A stretch of 64,000 bases of DNA from Tardibacter chloracetimidivorans (GTDB lineage Bacteria; Pseudomonadota; Alphaproteobacteria; Sphingomonadales; Sphingomonadaceae). Where the stretch lies: positions 310,001 to 374,000 of the forward strand of contig NZ_CP018221.1 of the NCBI RefSeq assembly GCF_001890385.1, in the 5' to 3' direction. This document shows, one piece after another, positions 28,276 through 37,202 of the stretch (positions are counted from its first letter, which is position 1; every line of letters begins with the position of its first letter). Made by a program: the position numbers and the translations under genes. A model generated the notes under the pieces. That model saw nothing but the letters and a program-made list of their open reading frames with translations, was not told the origin of the DNA and did no database searches.

Positions 28276-29486
28276 CGGTCGCACTCCCCGAACACCACGT
28301 CGATCGCGCCCAATATGGCGGTCGCATCGGCCAGCATGTGGCCCCTCGTCATCATGTCCATCGCCTGAAGGTGGCTGAACGCCGTCGGCCTGATCTTGCA
28401 GCGATAGGGCTTGTTGGTGCCGTCCGACACCAGATAGACGCCGAATTCGCCCTTGGGGCTTTCGGTCGCCACGTAAACCTCGCCGGCGGGCACGTGAAAG
28501 CCTTCGGTGTAGAGCTTGAAGTGATGGATCAGCGCTTCCATCGACTGCTTCATCTCGCCGCGCTTGGGCGGCACCACCTTGCGGTCCAGCGAGGCGATCG
28601 GCCCGTCCGGCATGTCGCGCAGGCACTGCTTGATGATGCGGATCGACTGGCGGCATTCCTCCACCCGCACCATGAAGCGGTCGTAGCAATCGCCGCTGGT
28701 GCCGACGGGAACGTCGAAGTCCATGCGGTCGTACACGTCATAGGGCTGGCTTTTGCGGATATCCCAGGCGATGCCCGAACCGCGGATCATCGGGCCGGAA
28801 AAGCCCCATTTGATCGCGTCTTCCTTTGACACCTTGGCAATGTCGACATTGCGCTGCTTGAAGATGCGGTTGTCGATGACCAGCGACATCGCGTCCTCGA
28901 ACACCTTGCCGAAATTGTCCGCCCAGTCGCCAATGTCATTCAACAGCGCCACCGGCAGGTCCTGATGAACGCCGCCGGGACGGAAATAGGCGGCGTGCAT
29001 CCGCGCGCCCGATGCGCGCTCATACAGCGACATCGCCTTTTCGCGTTCCTCGAACACCCAGATATTCGGGGTCATCGCCCCCACGTCCATGACGTGCGAG
29101 CCGATGTTGAGGCAGTGGTTCAGGACGCGGGTGATCTCCGCGAACATCACGCGGATATATTGCGCCCGCAGCGGCACTTCGAGGTCGAGCAGCTTTTCGA
29201 TGGCCAGCACATAGGAGTGCTCCATGCACATCGGGCTGACGTAATCGAGCCGGTCGAAATAGGGCAGCGCCTGAAGATAGGTCTTGTACTCGATCAGCTT
29301 TTCGGTGCCGCGATGGAGGAGGCCGATGTGCGGATCGACCCGCTCGACGATCTCTCCGTCCATTTCCAGCACCATGCGCAGCACGCCATGCGCGGCCGGG
29401 TGCTGCGGGCCGAAGTTCACCATATAATTGGCGATATCGACCTCACCCGACTCCGGGGTGATGAATTTATCCAGTGTATCGGCCAT
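28272..29486 (-). CDS. nuoD: NADH-quinone oxidoreductase subunit D
   Basis: The 49-kDa hydrogenase-like subunit of complex I, 404 residues. It builds the quinone site with NuoB and NuoH. Conserved [14 protein letters not shown] carries the quinone-site histidine, and the protein ends V-V-F-G-E-C-D-R. It is a separate gene here, not fused to nuoC as in E. coli. The ATG shares one base with the nuoC stop (TAATG). Confidence 0.97.
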   Translation of the reverse strand: MADTLDKFITPESGEVDIANYMVNFGPQHPAAHGVLRMVLEMDGEIVERVDPHIGLLHRGTEKLIEYKTYLQALPYFDRLDYVSPMCMEHSYVLAIEKLLDLEVPLRAQYIRVMFAEITRVLNHCLNIGSHVMDVGAMTPNIWVFEEREKAMSLYERASGARMHAAYFRPGGVHQDLPVALLNDIGDWADNFGKVFEDAMSLVIDNRIFKQRNVDIAKVSKEDAIKWGFSGPMIRGSGIAWDIRKSQPYDVYDRMDFDVPVGTSGDCYDRFMVRVEECRQSIRIIKQCLRDMPDGPIASLDRKVVPPKRGEMKQSMEALIHHFKLYTEGFHVPAGEVYVATESPKGEFGVYLVSDGTNKPYRCKIRPTAFSHLQAMDMMTRGHMLADATAILGAIDVVFGECDR

Positions 29487-30151
29487 TATTTTTTGCCATC
29501 CGCATCAACCGGCGACGGCGCTCCAGGGGCCTCCGGCTTCGCCTTTTCGTCACCGGGCAGCACATATTTCGCGCCTTCCCAAGGGCTAAGGAAGTCAAAG
29601 CTGCGGAAATCCTGCGCCAGCTTCACCGGCTCGTAGACCACGCGCTTGTGCTCTTCGGAATAGCGCAGCTCGACATAGCCCGTCAGCGGGAAGTCCCTGC
29701 GCTGCGGGTGGCCCTGAAAGCCATAGTCGGTCAGTATGCGACGCAGGTCGGGATGGTTCTCGAACAGCACGCCGTACATGTCGTAGACTTCGCGCTCCAG
29801 CCAGTTGGCGACCGGCCAGATGCCCGTGAGCGAAGGCACAGGCGTATCCTCGTCGGTCGAAATGCGCACCCGAATGCGGCGGTTCCTGGTCAGTGACAGC
29901 AGATGGTAGCAGACCTCGAACCGCTCCGGCCGTTCCGGATAATCGACGCCCGCGATCTCCATCAGTTGCTGATATTCAAGACCGGGCGTATCGCGCAGCG
30001 CGATCATCGCGTCGGCCAGCTTCTCGCGGACCACTGTGACCGAGATTTCGTCGACCGAATCCCTGGCGTCGACAAATGCGTCGCCGATCGCCGCCTTCAC
30101 GGCATCGATCACGCCTTCATTGGACGCCATGCGGGGCGCAGGACTGCTCAT
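29486..30151 (-). CDS. nuoC: NADH-quinone oxidoreductase subunit C
   Basis: The 30-kDa peripheral subunit of complex I, 221 residues. The signature [17 protein letters not shown] is followed by [13 protein letters not shown]. The proline- and alanine-rich tail after about residue 200 is lineage-specific. ATG at 30151 overlaps the nuoB stop; an internal ATG at codon 8 is a possible alternative. Confidence 0.96.
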   Translation of the reverse strand: MSSPAPRMASNEGVIDAVKAAIGDAFVDARDSVDEISVTVVREKLADAMIALRDTPGLEYQQLMEIAGVDYPERPERFEVCYHLLSLTRNRRIRVRISTDEDTPVPSLTGIWPVANWLEREVYDMYGVLFENHPDLRRILTDYGFQGHPQRRDFPLTGYVELRYSEEHKRVVYEPVKLAQDFRSFDFLSPWEGAKYVLPGDEKAKPEAPGAPSPVDADGKK

Positions 30152-30714
30152 CTCTCGAACGTCCCGACGCGGCGGATTTTGCGCTGGAGCGTCATGATTC
30201 CGTAAAGCAGCGCCTCGGCGGTGGGCGGGCAGCCCGGCACATAGACGTCAACCGGAACGATCCGGTCGCAGCCGCGCACCACCGAATAGCTGTAGTGATA
30301 ATAGCCGCCGCCATTGGCGCAGCTTCCCATCGAGATGACGTAGCGCGGCTCCGACATCTGGTCGTAGACGCGGCGCAGCGCCGGGGCCATCTTGTTGCAA
30401 AGCGTACCCGCGACGATCATCACGTCCGACTGGCGCGGACTCGCGCGCGGCGCAGCGCCGAAACGCTCCAGGTCATAGCGCGGCATGTTGACCTGGATCA
30501 TCTCCACCGCGCAGCAAGCCAGGCCGAAGGTCATCCACCACAGCGAGCCGGTGCGCGCCCAGTTGAACAGGTCTTCGGTCGAGGTGACGAGAAAGCCCTT
30601 GTCGCTCACCTCCGCCTGAAGCGCCTTGAAATAATCGGCGTCGGGCGCGGTGCCCGGCGGCGGCGTGACCGACGGATTTTCCGGGGCATGGCCTTGGGGC
30701 AAGGTCACTCCCAT
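30148..30714 (-). CDS. nuoB: NADH-quinone oxidoreductase subunit B
   Basis: Carries cluster N2, the last iron-sulfur centre before quinone, 188 residues. Cluster cysteines are visible in [18 protein letters not shown] and [10 protein letters not shown]. The ATG at 30714 lies inside the end of nuoA, a 10-base overlap. A GTG two codons further on would give a GTGA overlap like nuoE and nuoK and is an equally plausible start. Confidence 0.95.
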   Translation of the reverse strand: MGVTLPQGHAPENPSVTPPPGTAPDADYFKALQAEVSDKGFLVTSTEDLFNWARTGSLWWMTFGLACCAVEMIQVNMPRYDLERFGAAPRASPRQSDVMIVAGTLCNKMAPALRRVYDQMSEPRYVISMGSCANGGGYYHYSYSVVRGCDRIVPVDVYVPGCPPTAEALLYGIMTLQRKIRRVGTFER

Positions 30715-31082
30715 TCCAGCGCTCCTCTTTTCCAGGCGTAGATAAAGCCAACCGTCAGGTCGATCAGGAAGACCATCATCGCGGCCCATCCGGCCAATCC
30801 GATCACCCCCAGCGAAACGGCCCATGGAAACAGAAAGGCCGCCTCCAGATCGAAGATGATGAACAGGATCGAGACCAGATAGAACCGCACGTCGAACTGA
30901 CGCCGCGCGTCCTCGAACGCCGGAAAGCCGCACTCATATTCGGTGAGCTTGTCCGGATAGGGATTTTGCGCCCCGGTCAGCGTGGCGATCAGCACAGGCA
31001 ACCCGACGAACACGCCGGACATAAGAATCGCTATGCCCAGAAACAAGAGGATCGGCAGATATTGCGACAGGTCGAGCGGCAA
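30705..31082 (-). CDS. nuoA: NADH-quinone oxidoreductase subunit A
   Basis: Three-helix membrane subunit of complex I, 125 residues, with the conserved loop [11 protein letters not shown] and [10 protein letters not shown]. It is the first gene of the complex I operon, which runs on without large gaps through nuoN, birA, coaX, rnj and the DUF1467 gene. Confidence 0.96.
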   Translation of the reverse strand: MPLDLSQYLPILLFLGIAILMSGVFVGLPVLIATLTGAQNPYPDKLTEYECGFPAFEDARRQFDVRFYLVSILFIIFDLEAAFLFPWAVSLGVIGLAGWAAMMVFLIDLTVGFIYAWKRGALEWE

Positions 31083-31118
31083 GGAACATCTCGCAGGTGC
31101 GAATGAAAACTGGTGCGG

Positions 31119-31147
31119 CTTTTAGGAGCCTTGTCCCGGCTTGCCAA
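31119..31147 (-). promoter_or_regulatory. Possible promoter of the nuo operon
   Basis: Reading the minus strand: TTGGCA, 17 bases, TAAAAG. It ends about 37 bases before the nuoA start. The -35 lies in the palindrome CGGCTTGGCAAGCCG. This is a pattern match only. Confidence 0.35.
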
Positions 31148-31187
31148 GCCGTTGAGCGCGCTTTGTAGGCAGATTTTCGGCTTCGGC

Positions 31188-32003
31188 TCAGCCGCGCAGC
31201 GCGCCCGCGATCAGGCGGTGCAAACGCGAATGAATCGCATCGCTCGCCGCGATGATCTCGCCGCGTTCAACGGCGCGATCCCCGCCCCTGAAATCGCTGA
31301 TGAATCCGCCTGCTTCGCGCACCAGAAGGATACCGGCGGCGACATCCCAAAGCTTCAGGTCGCTTTCCCAAAAGCCGTCGAAACGCCCTGCCGCGACCCA
31401 GGCGAGATCGAGCGCGGCCGATCCGAAGCGGCGGATGCCGGATACTTCGGGCGCGACCGCGTGCAGAATGCTCTCGAACCGGGCCATGTCGCCATGGCCC
31501 ATGAAGGGAATGCCGGTGGCGATCAGGGAATCGGCGAGGTCGCGCCGCGCCGACACGCGCAGGCGGCGGTCCTGAAGCCAGGCGCCCTTGCCTTTTTCCG
31601 CCCAGAAGCTTTCGTCCGTCAGCGGTTGATAGACAAGTCCTGCGACAATGGTGCCGCCCGGCCCAGCCTCGGCATCCTCCACCGCGATGGAAACGGCGAA
31701 GTGCGGGACCCCGTGAAGAAAGTTGGTGGTCCCGTCCAGCGGATCGACTATCCAGCGAAAACGGCCATTCTGTCCCTTCTTTTCGCCGATTTCCTCCATC
31801 ACATAGCCCCAGTCGGGCCGCGCCTGCATCAGCACTTCGCGGATCGTCTGTTCGGCGGCATTGTCCGCGGCGGACACGAAATCGGCCGGGCCCTTGCGCG
31901 ACACCTGCAGCGCCTCGACCTCGTTGAAGTCGCGGCGCAGCCGGGGCGCGGCCTTGCGCGCCGCCTTTTCCATGATGGTGATGAGGCTGGAATGTGCGGG
32001 CAT
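31188..32003 (-). CDS. suhB: Inositol monophosphatase family protein
   Basis: Mg-dependent phosphatase, 271 residues, of the inositol-monophosphatase/SuhB family. Metal-site motifs are present: E-E-I-G at the first acidic site, D-P-L-D-G-T-T-N-F and the C-terminal L-W-D-V-A-A-G. SuhB-type enzymes hydrolyse inositol-1-phosphate and also act in ribosomal transcription antitermination. Because this genome makes inositol phosphate (7299-8396), a true inositol-phosphatase role is plausible, although the gene is 23 kb away. It lies downstream of efp on the same strand, separated by a repeat. Confidence 0.88.
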   Translation of the reverse strand: MPAHSSLITIMEKAARKAAPRLRRDFNEVEALQVSRKGPADFVSAADNAAEQTIREVLMQARPDWGYVMEEIGEKKGQNGRFRWIVDPLDGTTNFLHGVPHFAVSIAVEDAEAGPGGTIVAGLVYQPLTDESFWAEKGKGAWLQDRRLRVSARRDLADSLIATGIPFMGHGDMARFESILHAVAPEVSGIRRFGSAALDLAWVAAGRFDGFWESDLKLWDVAAGILLVREAGGFISDFRGGDRAVERGEIIAASDAIHSRLHRLIAGALRG

Positions 32004-32016
32004 TTTTCTGCTTTTT

Positions 32017-32086
32017 CCGTTCGTGTCGAGCGAAGTCGAGACACCCCGCAAAGCGCACGTCCCTCGACTATGCTCGGGACGAACGG
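32017..32086. repeat. Inverted repeat between efp and suhB
   Basis: The arms CCGTTCGT...GTCGAG and CTCGAC...ACGAACGG enclose a 15-20 base spacer. It is the same family as 27591-27621 but with both arms complete. T-runs on the plus strand flank it, so it is not an obvious terminator for the minus-strand genes. Confidence 0.6.
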
Positions 32087-32095
32087 CTTGTTTTT

Positions 32096-32659
32096 CTAAT
32101 CCGCCCGGCGGACATATTCCTGGGCGTAGACGTCAACGACGATGCGCGTGCCCGCCGTGATGTGCGGCGGCACCATCACGCGCACGCCATTGTCGAGGAT
32201 CGCGGGCTTGTAGGACGAGGATGCCGTCTGGCCCTTCACCACTGCGTCGGCCTCCACGATCGTCGCCTCGATCTGGTCGGGCAGCTGCACCGAGATCGGC
32301 TTGTCCTCGTAAAGTTCCATCACCACGTCCATGCCGTCCTGCAGGAAGGCGGCCGCGTCCCCGAGGAGGTCGCGGGGAAGCTGCACCTGGTCGTAGGTGG
32401 CCTTGTCCATGAAGGTGAGCTGGTCGCCCTCGGCGTAAAGATACTGGAAATCCTTGGTGTCGAGCCGCACCCGCTCCACCGTTTCCGAAGAGCGGAAGCG
32501 GACGTTGGTCTTGCGCCCGTCGATCAGGTTCTTCAGCTCCACCTGCATATATGCGCCGCCCTTGCCGGGCTGGGTGTGCTGGATCTTGACCGCGCGCCAC
32601 AGGCCTTTTTCATATTCGATGATGTTGCCGGGACGAATGTCCACGCCGCTGATCTTCAT
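32096..32659 (-). CDS. efp: Elongation factor P
   Basis: Relieves ribosome stalling at polyproline stretches. 187 residues with three barrel domains. The tip loop is H-T-Q-P-G-K-G-G-A with Lys33, the lysine type that is beta-lysylated by EpmA/EpmB in enteric bacteria; neither modifying enzyme is in this window. It ends E-Y-V-R-R-A-D. A terminator-like hairpin separates it from the upstream gene, so it probably has its own promoter. Confidence 0.96.
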   Translation of the reverse strand: MKISGVDIRPGNIIEYEKGLWRAVKIQHTQPGKGGAYMQVELKNLIDGRKTNVRFRSSETVERVRLDTKDFQYLYAEGDQLTFMDKATYDQVQLPRDLLGDAAAFLQDGMDVVMELYEDKPISVQLPDQIEATIVEADAVVKGQTASSSYKPAILDNGVRVMVPPHITAGTRIVVDVYAQEYVRRAD

Positions 32660-32675
32660 GGGATGTCCGTATCTT

Positions 32676-32710
32676 TGAAAAGAAAGAGCCGGGCGCGGCT
32701 TTAGCCCGGC
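32676..32710 (-). terminator. Intrinsic terminator after the thiE/membrane-protein genes
   Basis: On the minus strand GCCGGGC and GCCCGGC pair across a nine-base loop and are followed by TCTTTCTTTTC. It lies just past the stop at 32723 and before efp. Confidence 0.65.
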
Positions 32711-32722
32711 AGCGCGATTTGC

Positions 32723-33220
32723 TCAAGAGCGGGTTTTCGAGGGCTGCTCATAGACCAGCGCCGTCCCGATACGCCGCAGCAGCCCGGCAAGCCGGTCGCC
32801 ACTCTTCTCCAGCCGCATCACCCAATAGCAGAGCGCGACGAGATAGAAGATGCCGATGATCGCAAGCTCGATCCGCACCGCGCCAAGCAGCATCAGCAGC
32901 GCGGTCAAGCCGATCGATCCGTAGAGTATGAGCTTGCCAGGGCGCGTCAGCCTGCGCCGATAGTCGCCGAAGAAGCCACCCGGCCTGCCCCCGAAGAAGC
33001 GCTGCGCCAGCGGATGGCCGCGACGCAGGTCGTCAAGCTCCTCGCGCGAGCGGGGAAACAGCGCCAGCCAGCCGATGATGACCGGGATCAGGAAATGCAT
33101 GACCCCCAGCCTGATGCTGCCCGGCAGCCGCGCATCCGCCTCGGTAAAGCTGAAGATGATCGCCAGCAGAGCCGATATCGCGCAGATTATGACGAATGTC
33201 CAACCGATCCAGCGGCTCAA
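32723..33220 (-). CDS. Four-TM membrane protein, function unknown
   Basis: A 165-residue protein with predicted transmembrane helices at about 5-25, 37-55, 95-115 and 116-135. A basic loop (R-R-R-L-T-R-P-G-K) lies in the middle and the C-terminus is basic. I recognise no domain. The ATG overlaps the thiE stop by four bases, so it is co-translated with thiE, which does not by itself indicate a thiamine role. A terminator follows its stop. Confidence 0.75.
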   Translation of the reverse strand: MSRWIGWTFVIICAISALLAIIFSFTEADARLPGSIRLGVMHFLIPVIIGWLALFPRSREELDDLRRGHPLAQRFFGGRPGGFFGDYRRRLTRPGKLILYGSIGLTALLMLLGAVRIELAIIGIFYLVALCYWVMRLEKSGDRLAGLLRRIGTALVYEQPSKTRS

Positions 33221-33921
33221 TCCAGCACATCCCTGAACGCCCGGACTGCATCCGCCGGGCCTTCAGGATGATTCCATACCGCAGACGAAACGGCAAGAAA
33301 GTCCGCCCCGGCCTCTATCAGCGGGCGCGCGTTGGCGGGCGTGATGCCGCCGATGGCGACACAGGGGATTTCGAACAGCGTCGACCACCAGCCGAGGATC
33401 GCCGGGTCCGGCCGATGCATGCTTTCCTTGGTCGTGGTTGGATAGAAGGCGCCGAACGCGACATAATCGGCCCCCGCCTCCCCTGCTTCCATCGCCAGGT
33501 GGCGGCTATCATGGCATGTCACGCCGATCTGCGCCGCCGGCCCAAGCAGACGGCGCGCCTCGCGCGGGTCGCCGTCGCCCTGCCCCAGATGCACGCCATC
33601 CGCGCCAAGCTGGTGCGTCAGGTCCATCCGGTCGTTCAGGATGAAGGCGACATCATGCCGCGCGCAGACGGGCATCAGCGCCCTTGCCGCCGCCATCACT
33701 TCCTCGTCGGATGCGCCTTTCAGCCGAAGCTGAAACGCCGCAACCGACCCCGCGCCGAGCGCCGCCTCCAGCAGGTCTGCAAAATCGCCGCCGATGGCGG
33801 GTGGCGAAATGAGGTAAAGCTGGCAGGGCGGGCGCGGCTGGCGCTCGAACCGGCTGGCGAAGTCGGGATCGAGGCGGAGGTCGTCGTCAGTTTCTCCCTC
33901 TCCCGCTTGCGGGAAGGACAA
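33217..33921 (-). CDS. thiE: Thiamine-phosphate synthase family protein
   Basis: Joins the thiazole and pyrimidine halves of thiamine as thiamine phosphate. A TIM-barrel of about 195 residues follows an extra N-terminal segment. Motifs are [30 protein letters not shown] and V-A-I-G-G-I-T-P. No in-frame ATG or GTG lies between the aldolase stop and the barrel, so TTG at 33921, touching that stop (TAATTG), is the likely start. The first codons are built from a palindromic repeat. Odd neighbours for a thiamine gene: class I aldolase upstream, a membrane protein downstream. Confidence 0.85.
   Translation of the reverse strand: MSFPQAGEGETDDDLRLDPDFASRFERQPRPPCQLYLISPPAIGGDFADLLEAALGAGSVAAFQLRLKGASDEEVMAAARALMPVCARHDVAFILNDRMDLTHQLGADGVHLGQGDGDPREARRLLGPAAQIGVTCHDSRHLAMEAGEAGADYVAFGAFYPTTTKESMHRPDPAILGWWSTLFEIPCVAIGGITPANARPLIEAGADFLAVSSAVWNHPEGPADAVRAFRDVLD
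33893..33917. repeat. Palindromic repeat inside the thiE 5' end
   Basis: CCCTCTCCCGC-TT-GCGGGAAGG contains the perfect arms TCCCGC/GCGGGA. It encodes the ThiE residues S-F-P-Q-A-G-E-G-E just after the TTG start and resembles short dispersed units of high-G+C genomes. Confidence 0.5.
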
Positions 33922-34836
33922 TTACTCCTCGCCCTTGTAGATGCGGATGAGCTTGTCCAGCATGGCAAGCGCTTCGTCCCGCGGGCGCTGGAAGGTGTTG
34001 CGGCCGATGATCGAGCCGTTGCCGCCGCCGTCGCGGATGTCGCGCGCGTCCTGATAGACAGCGTCCGCGCCCTTGGCCGCACCGCCGGAGAACACCACCA
34101 GGCGACGTCCGTTGAAGCACGACTGCACGACATGTTTCACTCGGTCGGATTGCTTTGACCAGTCGGTTCCCTCATAGGATTTCTGCGCGTCCTTCTGCTC
34201 GATATGGGCGGTCGGCAGCTTCACCTTGATGATGTGCGCGCCGATCAGCGCGGCGATGTGCGCAGCATAAGCGCCGACATCCAGCGCAAGCTCGCCCTCC
34301 TTCGACAGATTGCCGCCGCGCGGATAGGACCAGACGACCGTCGCGATTCCCACCGACTTGGCTTCCGCCGACAGTTCGCGGATTTCCTCGATCTGCTCGA
34401 AAATCTGGTCGGAGCCCGGATAGATGGTGAAGCCGATTGCCGAGCAGCCCAGCCGCAGCGCGTCATCCACGCTTGCGGTCACGGCCTGGTCGATGGAGGT
34501 CGCCCAGCTGTTCGACGAATTCATCTTGAGGATGGTCGGAATCTGGCCCGCAAAGGTGTCGGCGCCCGCCTCCAGCGGCCCGAGCGGCGCCGCATAGGCG
34601 GAAAGGCCGGCGTCGATCGCAAGCTGATAGTGATAGTGCGGGTCATAGGCCGCCGGATTGATCGCGAAGCTGCGCGCCGGGCCGTGCTCGAAACCCTGAT
34701 CGACCGGCAGGATGATGAGCTTGCCGGTGCCGCCCAGCTTGCCTTGGGTCAGGATGCGGGCGAGGTTGGCCTTGGTGCCGGGATTGTCGCTTTCATACCA
34801 GGAAAGGATATTCTTGACGGTTGGGGTAAAGGTCAT
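33922..34836 (-). CDS. fba: Fructose-bisphosphate aldolase, class I
   Basis: Cleaves fructose-1,6-bisphosphate to dihydroxyacetone phosphate and glyceraldehyde-3-phosphate. The 304-residue protein belongs to the archaeal/DhnA-like class I family (Schiff base) rather than the zinc-dependent class II. Landmarks are L-P-V-D-Q-G-F-E-H-G near the N-terminus, S-Y-P-R-G-G-N-L, the candidate Schiff-base lysine in I-I-K-V-K-L-P-T, and the phosphate loop S-G-G-A-A-K-G. ATG at 34836 has a good AGGAG eight bases upstream. It follows pgk by 34 bases. Confidence 0.93.
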   Translation of the reverse strand: MTFTPTVKNILSWYESDNPGTKANLARILTQGKLGGTGKLIILPVDQGFEHGPARSFAINPAAYDPHYHYQLAIDAGLSAYAAPLGPLEAGADTFAGQIPTILKMNSSNSWATSIDQAVTASVDDALRLGCSAIGFTIYPGSDQIFEQIEEIRELSAEAKSVGIATVVWSYPRGGNLSKEGELALDVGAYAAHIAALIGAHIIKVKLPTAHIEQKDAQKSYEGTDWSKQSDRVKHVVQSCFNGRRLVVFSGGAAKGADAVYQDARDIRDGGGNGSIIGRNTFQRPRDEALAMLDKLIRIYKGEE

Positions 34837-34870
34837 CGGAAATCTCCTGTCGGCATGTTCAAGTCGATCA

Positions 34871-36067
34871 TCAAATCTCGAGCGCTTTCACGCCCGGCAA
34901 TTCCTTGCCTTCCATCCATTCGAGGAAAGCGCCACCGGCGGTGGATATGAAGGTGAAGCTGTCGGCCACGCCCGCCTGGTTGAGCGCGGCGACGGTATCG
35001 CCCCCGCCAGCGACCGAAACCAGCGTACCGCCCTCGGTCAGGGCCGCCGCGGTTTTCGCAAGCGCGACCGTGGCCGCGTCGAACGGCGGAGTCTCGAACG
35101 CGCCCAGCGGCCCGTTCCACACCAAAGTCCGGCAGGTCTTGATCGCATCGGCCAGCGCTTCGACGGCGGCCGGGCCGACATCGAGGATCATCTCGTCGGC
35201 GGCAACCTCGTGCACATTGGCGATGCGGGTAGGCGGATTGGCCCTGAACTCCTTCGCCACCACCGCATCATAGGGCAAATGAACGGTGCAGTCGGCCTTG
35301 TCGGCGCGGTCGAGGATCTCGAGCGCGGTTTCGGTCAGGTCATGCTCGCACAGCGACTTGCCGACATTGATCCCGCGCGCGGCAAGAAAGGTGTTGGCCA
35401 TGCCGCCGCCGATGATGAGGTGGTCGACCTTTTCAACCAGGTGCATCAGCACATCAAGCTTGGTCGAAACCTTGGCCCCGCCGACCACGGCCGCGACCGG
35501 CCGCTCGGGTGCGCCAAGCGCCTTTTCCAGCGCCTCAAGTTCCGCCTGCATCGAACGGCCGGCATAGGCGGGCAGCCGGTGCGCCAGCCCTTCGGTCGAC
35601 ATATGGGCGCGGTGTGCTGCGGAAAAGGCGTCGTTCACATAGAGATCGCCCAGTCGCGCCACCGCATCGGCAAGCGCGGGGTCGTTCTTTTCCTCGCCCT
35701 TTTCAAAGCGGGTGTTCTCAAGGATGGCGATATCGCCGGGCGCAAGCATCGCGACCGCCCGCTCGGCGTCCGGCCCATGACTGTCGCTGATGAACATCAC
35801 CGGCCGCCCAAGCACATCGGTGAGCGGACGGGTGATGAGCGACAGCGACATGTCCGGGCGGCGCTCTCCCTTGGGACGGCCGAAATGCGCGAGGATCAGC
35901 ACCACCGCGCCCTTGTCGGCCAGTTCGGTGATGGTGGGCACCGCCGCTTCAAGCCGGGTGGCGTCGGTCACGCGGCCTTCCGACATGGGGACATTCAGGT
36001 CGACGCGGACCAGCGCCTTCTTGCCCTTCACATCGCCCAGATCATCGAGCGTCCTGAACCGTGCCAC
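34871..36067 (-). CDS. pgk: Phosphoglycerate kinase
   Basis: Transfers phosphate between 1,3-bisphosphoglycerate and ADP. 398 residues. The N-terminal substrate domain has R-V-D-L-N-V-P and [18 protein letters not shown] follows, and the C-terminal nucleotide domain has G-G-G-D-T-V-A-A. The start is GTG at 36067, chosen because AAGGAGACC lies seven bases upstream; the frame stays open further upstream but is repeat-derived. Third gene of the tkt-gap-pgk-fba block. Confidence 0.95.
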   Translation of the reverse strand: MARFRTLDDLGDVKGKKALVRVDLNVPMSEGRVTDATRLEAAVPTITELADKGAVVLILAHFGRPKGERRPDMSLSLITRPLTDVLGRPVMFISDSHGPDAERAVAMLAPGDIAILENTRFEKGEEKNDPALADAVARLGDLYVNDAFSAAHRAHMSTEGLAHRLPAYAGRSMQAELEALEKALGAPERPVAAVVGGAKVSTKLDVLMHLVEKVDHLIIGGGMANTFLAARGINVGKSLCEHDLTETALEILDRADKADCTVHLPYDAVVAKEFRANPPTRIANVHEVAADEMILDVGPAAVEALADAIKTCRTLVWNGPLGAFETPPFDAATVALAKTAAALTEGGTLVSVAGGGDTVAALNQAGVADSFTFISTAGGAFLEWMEGKELPGVKALEI

Positions 36068-36085
36068 CTCAAGGTCTCCTTGTTT

Positions 36086-36157
36086 GTCATTCCCGCCAGG
36101 GGGGAATCCACGAACACAGCCTGTGTTCATCGACCCCGGCTCTCGCCGGGGTGACGC
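36086..36157. repeat. Compound palindromic repeat between gap and pgk
   Basis: Outer ends GTCATTCCCG and GGGGTGACG. Nested inside are AACACAG-C-CTGTGTT and ACCCCGGC-TCTC-GCCGGGGT. It shares the GTCATTCC core with 26213-26246 and has the size and shape of a REP/BIME-type element. It could slow decay of the gap message. Confidence 0.65.
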
Positions 36158-36170
36158 TGTTTCATTCAGA

Positions 36171-37181
36171 TCAGAGCAGCTTGGCGATTGCGCCCGCGGT
36201 GTCGACCATGCGGTTCGAAAAGCCCCATTCATTGTCGTACCAGGACACGACCCGCACCAGCTTGCCTTCCAGCACGGCCGTCTCAAGGCTGTCGACCGTC
36301 GACGACGCCGGATTGTGGTTGAGGTCGATCGAGACCAGCGGCTCGTCGGTATAGGCCAGGATTCCCTTCAACGGGCCGCTTTCCGACGCTGCCTTCAAAA
36401 TGCCGTTGATTTCGTCCCGTGTGGTGTCGCGCTTCGGCGTGAACGTCAGGTCGACAAGGCTGACGTTGGGCGTCGGCACGCGGATCGCCGAACCGTCGAG
36501 CTTGCCCTTCAGTTCGGGCAGCACCTCGCCCACGGCGCGGGCAGCGCCTGTCGTGGTGGGGATGATCGACATTGCGGCTGCACGCGCGCGGCGCATGTCG
36601 CTGTGGATCTGGTCGAGGATCTTCTGGTCGTTGGTATAGGCGTGCACCGTCGTCATCAGCCCGCGCTCGATGCCGACGCTGTCGTTGAGCACCTTGGCCA
36701 CAGGGGCAAGGCAGTTGGTCGTGCACGAGGCGTTGGACACAATGGTGTGATCGGCCGTCAGCTTGTCATGGTTGACGCCGTAGACGACGGTCAGATCCAC
36801 GCCCTTGGCCGGGGCCGAAACCAGCACGCGCTTCGCACCAGCCGAAAGATGCTTGGAGGCGCTTTCGCGATCGGTGAAAAAGCCGGTGCATTCCAGCGCG
36901 ATGTCGACGCCGTTCGCGGCATGCGGCAGATTCGCCGGGTCCCGCTCCGCCGTCACCTTGATGCGCTTGCCATCGATGACGAGGTCGTTCCCGTCCGCTT
37001 CGACCGAGCCCGGATAAGGTCCATGCACCGAATCGCGCTTGAACAGCAGTGCGTTGGATTTCGCATCCGCGAGATCGTTGATCGCGACCAGTTCAAGGCC
37101 GCAATCGGGCCGTTCGAGGATCGCCCGGGCTACGAGGCGGCCAATCCGCCCGAAGCCGTTGATCGCAACTTTCACTGCCAT
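36171..37181 (-). CDS. gap: Glyceraldehyde-3-phosphate dehydrogenase, type I
   Basis: NAD-dependent oxidation and phosphorylation of glyceraldehyde-3-phosphate. 336 residues. NAD loop I-N-G-F-G-R-I-G-R at the N-terminus, and catalytic cysteine in [12 protein letters not shown]. The aspartate/asparagine at the end of strand 2 (A-I-N-D-L) fits NAD preference. ATG at 37181 follows AAGGAGAA. 21 bases separate it from tkt. Confidence 0.96.
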   Translation of the reverse strand: MAVKVAINGFGRIGRLVARAILERPDCGLELVAINDLADAKSNALLFKRDSVHGPYPGSVEADGNDLVIDGKRIKVTAERDPANLPHAANGVDIALECTGFFTDRESASKHLSAGAKRVLVSAPAKGVDLTVVYGVNHDKLTADHTIVSNASCTTNCLAPVAKVLNDSVGIERGLMTTVHAYTNDQKILDQIHSDMRRARAAAMSIIPTTTGAARAVGEVLPELKGKLDGSAIRVPTPNVSLVDLTFTPKRDTTRDEINGILKAASESGPLKGILAYTDEPLVSIDLNHNPASSTVDSLETAVLEGKLVRVVSWYDNEWGFSNRMVDTAGAIAKLL

Positions 37182-37202
37182 TCCCGTTTCTCCTTACCCA
37201 GT

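Noticed and set aside
31188-32003. SuhB-like gene as part of the inositol cluster.
   Set aside because: It is 23 kb away behind efp, and SuhB proteins are near-universal with other roles. A metabolic link is possible but position gives no support.
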